Shown here: piece by piece, positions 38,840-39,352 of the stretch
Layout of the letters: every line of letters starts with the position of its first letter
Position numbering within the stretch: position 1 is the stretch's first letter
Assembly: GCA_011526095.1 (NCBI GenBank)
Contig: WYBA01000155.1
Coordinates: 1 to 39,352, forward strand
DNA: 39,352 bases
Source of the DNA: Myxococcales bacterium
Lineage (GTDB): Bacteria; Myxococcota_A; Polyangia; Haliangiales; Haliangiaceae
Direction: 5' to 3'
Notes under the pieces: model-generated
The model's database searches: none
The model's input: the letters and a program-made list of their open reading frames with translations, nothing else
Told to the model about the DNA's origin: nothing
Translations under genes and position numbers: made by a program

Positions 38840-39268
38840 CTGCCGGCGCGGAAGGCTCCAATCTTCGACTGGCTCGCCGCGTGGAGCCATCAGGTCCGGC
38901 TGACCGTGATCGTCCCGCCCGGCACACGCCTCGCCACCCTGCTCCCCGAGTCGCTGCTGACCGGCACGACGATCATCCCGATCCCAACGCTGGCCGAGCG
39001 CAAGTCCGAGGTGGGCGAGCTCGCGGCGCACCTGCGCAACGACGTGTGCATCCGACTCGGCCGTATGGATCTCGACCTCGGGCCGACCGACCTCCGCGCG
39101 ATCGAAGCGCGCGCCTGGCCGGAGAACTTCCGCGAACTGGAGACCTACGTCGAGCGGCTGCTCGCCTTGCGCGCGTTCCCCAAGCAAGCCCACGCCGCGA
39201 AGTGGCTCGGCGTCGTGCCTAGCACCCCCCTGTGCCAGGGTAGTTGTCGCATCCCGCTGGCGGCCTGA
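38840..39268 (+). pseudogene. 3' part of the FHA/sigma54-activator-like gene
   Basis: In frame with 35347-35985 once the IS and one target repeat are removed. It reads LPARKAPIFDWLAAWSHQVR, LTVIVPPGTRLATLLPESLL, TTIIPIPTLAERKSEVGEL and ARAWPENFRELETYVERLLA. These match, in order, the Walker-B helix, sensor, R-finger/NPP region and the WPGNVRELEN block of NtrC-type AAA domains, but with catalytic residues and GAFTGA lost. After QAHAAKWLGV, the start of a Fis-type HTH, the similarity fades near 39216. The remaining codons to TGA 39268 look like the end of a second insertion element, so the HTH is probably cut as well. Confidence 0.75.
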
Positions 39269-39352
39269 CGGCCGCCGCGACCGAGGCCAGGGGGCAGAGA
39301 GACCATCGTGACCGTGTACAGCGAGAAGTTCAGGACGAAGCTCGTGCAGAAG
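39216..39352 (+). mobile_element. Left end of a second insertion sequence (IS3-like, partial)
   Basis: Similarity of the FHA gene to its family ends near 39216, where TGCCTAGCACCCCCCTGTGC begins. A transposase reading frame starts 92 bp later. The element runs off the window, so its right end, duplication and family cannot be confirmed. Confidence 0.5.
39308..39352 (+). CDS. N-terminus of a transposase (IS3-type OrfA-like), partial
   Basis: From GTG 39308 the frame reads VTVYSEKFRTKLVQK and is open to the window edge. The YSEKFRxKMVQK opening is typical of HTH OrfA proteins of IS3-like elements. Only 15 codons are visible. Confidence 0.6.
   Translation, partial: MTVYSEKFRTKLVQK

Noticed and set aside
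1..39352. CRISPR arrays, tRNA and rRNA genes
   Set aside because: No evenly spaced direct repeats with unique spacers and no cloverleaf or rRNA-like stretches were noticed by eye. A dedicated tRNA search was not possible.

Overview
The window is high-GC DNA (roughly two-thirds G+C by eye) with a gene set typical of Myxococcota, probably Polyangia: a Ser/Thr kinase with a PEGA domain, SBBP-repeat and TPR envelope proteins, an FHA protein built on a sigma54-activator scaffold, GH57 amylase, and many lipoproteins. No rRNA, tRNA or CRISPR array was seen. The taxonomic call is an inference from gene content only.

Left part (1-25.9 kb). After a gene tail and a broken ATPase comes a two-component pair: a HAMP histidine kinase (458-1942) and an intact NtrC-type sigma54 activator (1939-3333). 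To its right lies what looks like one large envelope and metal-stress regulon. It holds a TRASH/YHS-like lipoprotein operon ending in a PaaK-like ligase, a GH57 amylase, mannose-1-P guanylyltransferase, a TerC exporter with a Met-rich lipoprotein, an SPFH lipoprotein, three paralogous lipoproteins, and a complete Cus-type copper/silver efflux operon (Cys-rich protein, cusC, cusB, cusA, a DUF3347-like lipoprotein, a decayed cupredoxin). Two AAA-less proteins with a degenerate receiver plus a Fis-type HTH are interspersed. Their recognition-helix region (RESLHRLL) is identical to that of the sigma54 activator.

Two DNA signals tie this region together. (1) A 17-bp dyad GTGAC-N7-GTCAC occurs eight times perfectly between 7.7 and 25.9 kb, always outside recognised genes, and at least five more times with one or two mismatches. 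(2) -24/-12 (sigma54) promoter matches lie directly before nine transcription units. For seven of them the -12 GC is only 13-19 nt from the start codon, which implies leaderless or nearly leaderless mRNAs. My proposal is that the activator and its two AAA-less relatives share the dyad.

Middle-right part (25.9-34.9 kb). Six tightly coupled minus-strand genes encode a hypothetical coiled-coil-like protein, a 1245-aa DUF4157 (eCIS-core, HELTH motif) polymorphic toxin with a C-terminal His-rich nuclease-like domain, a putative immunity protein, a TPR membrane protein, an SBBP-repeat lipoprotein and a PEGA-type Ser/Thr kinase.

Right end (35-39.35 kb). A gene for an FHA protein fused to a degenerate sigma54-activator scaffold is cut by a complete IS21-family element (35986-38832; istA, istB, multiple end repeats, 7-bp target duplication). 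It was probably also cut at its 3' end by a second element whose transposase begins at the window edge. Removing the IS21 copy and one target repeat restores the reading frame exactly.
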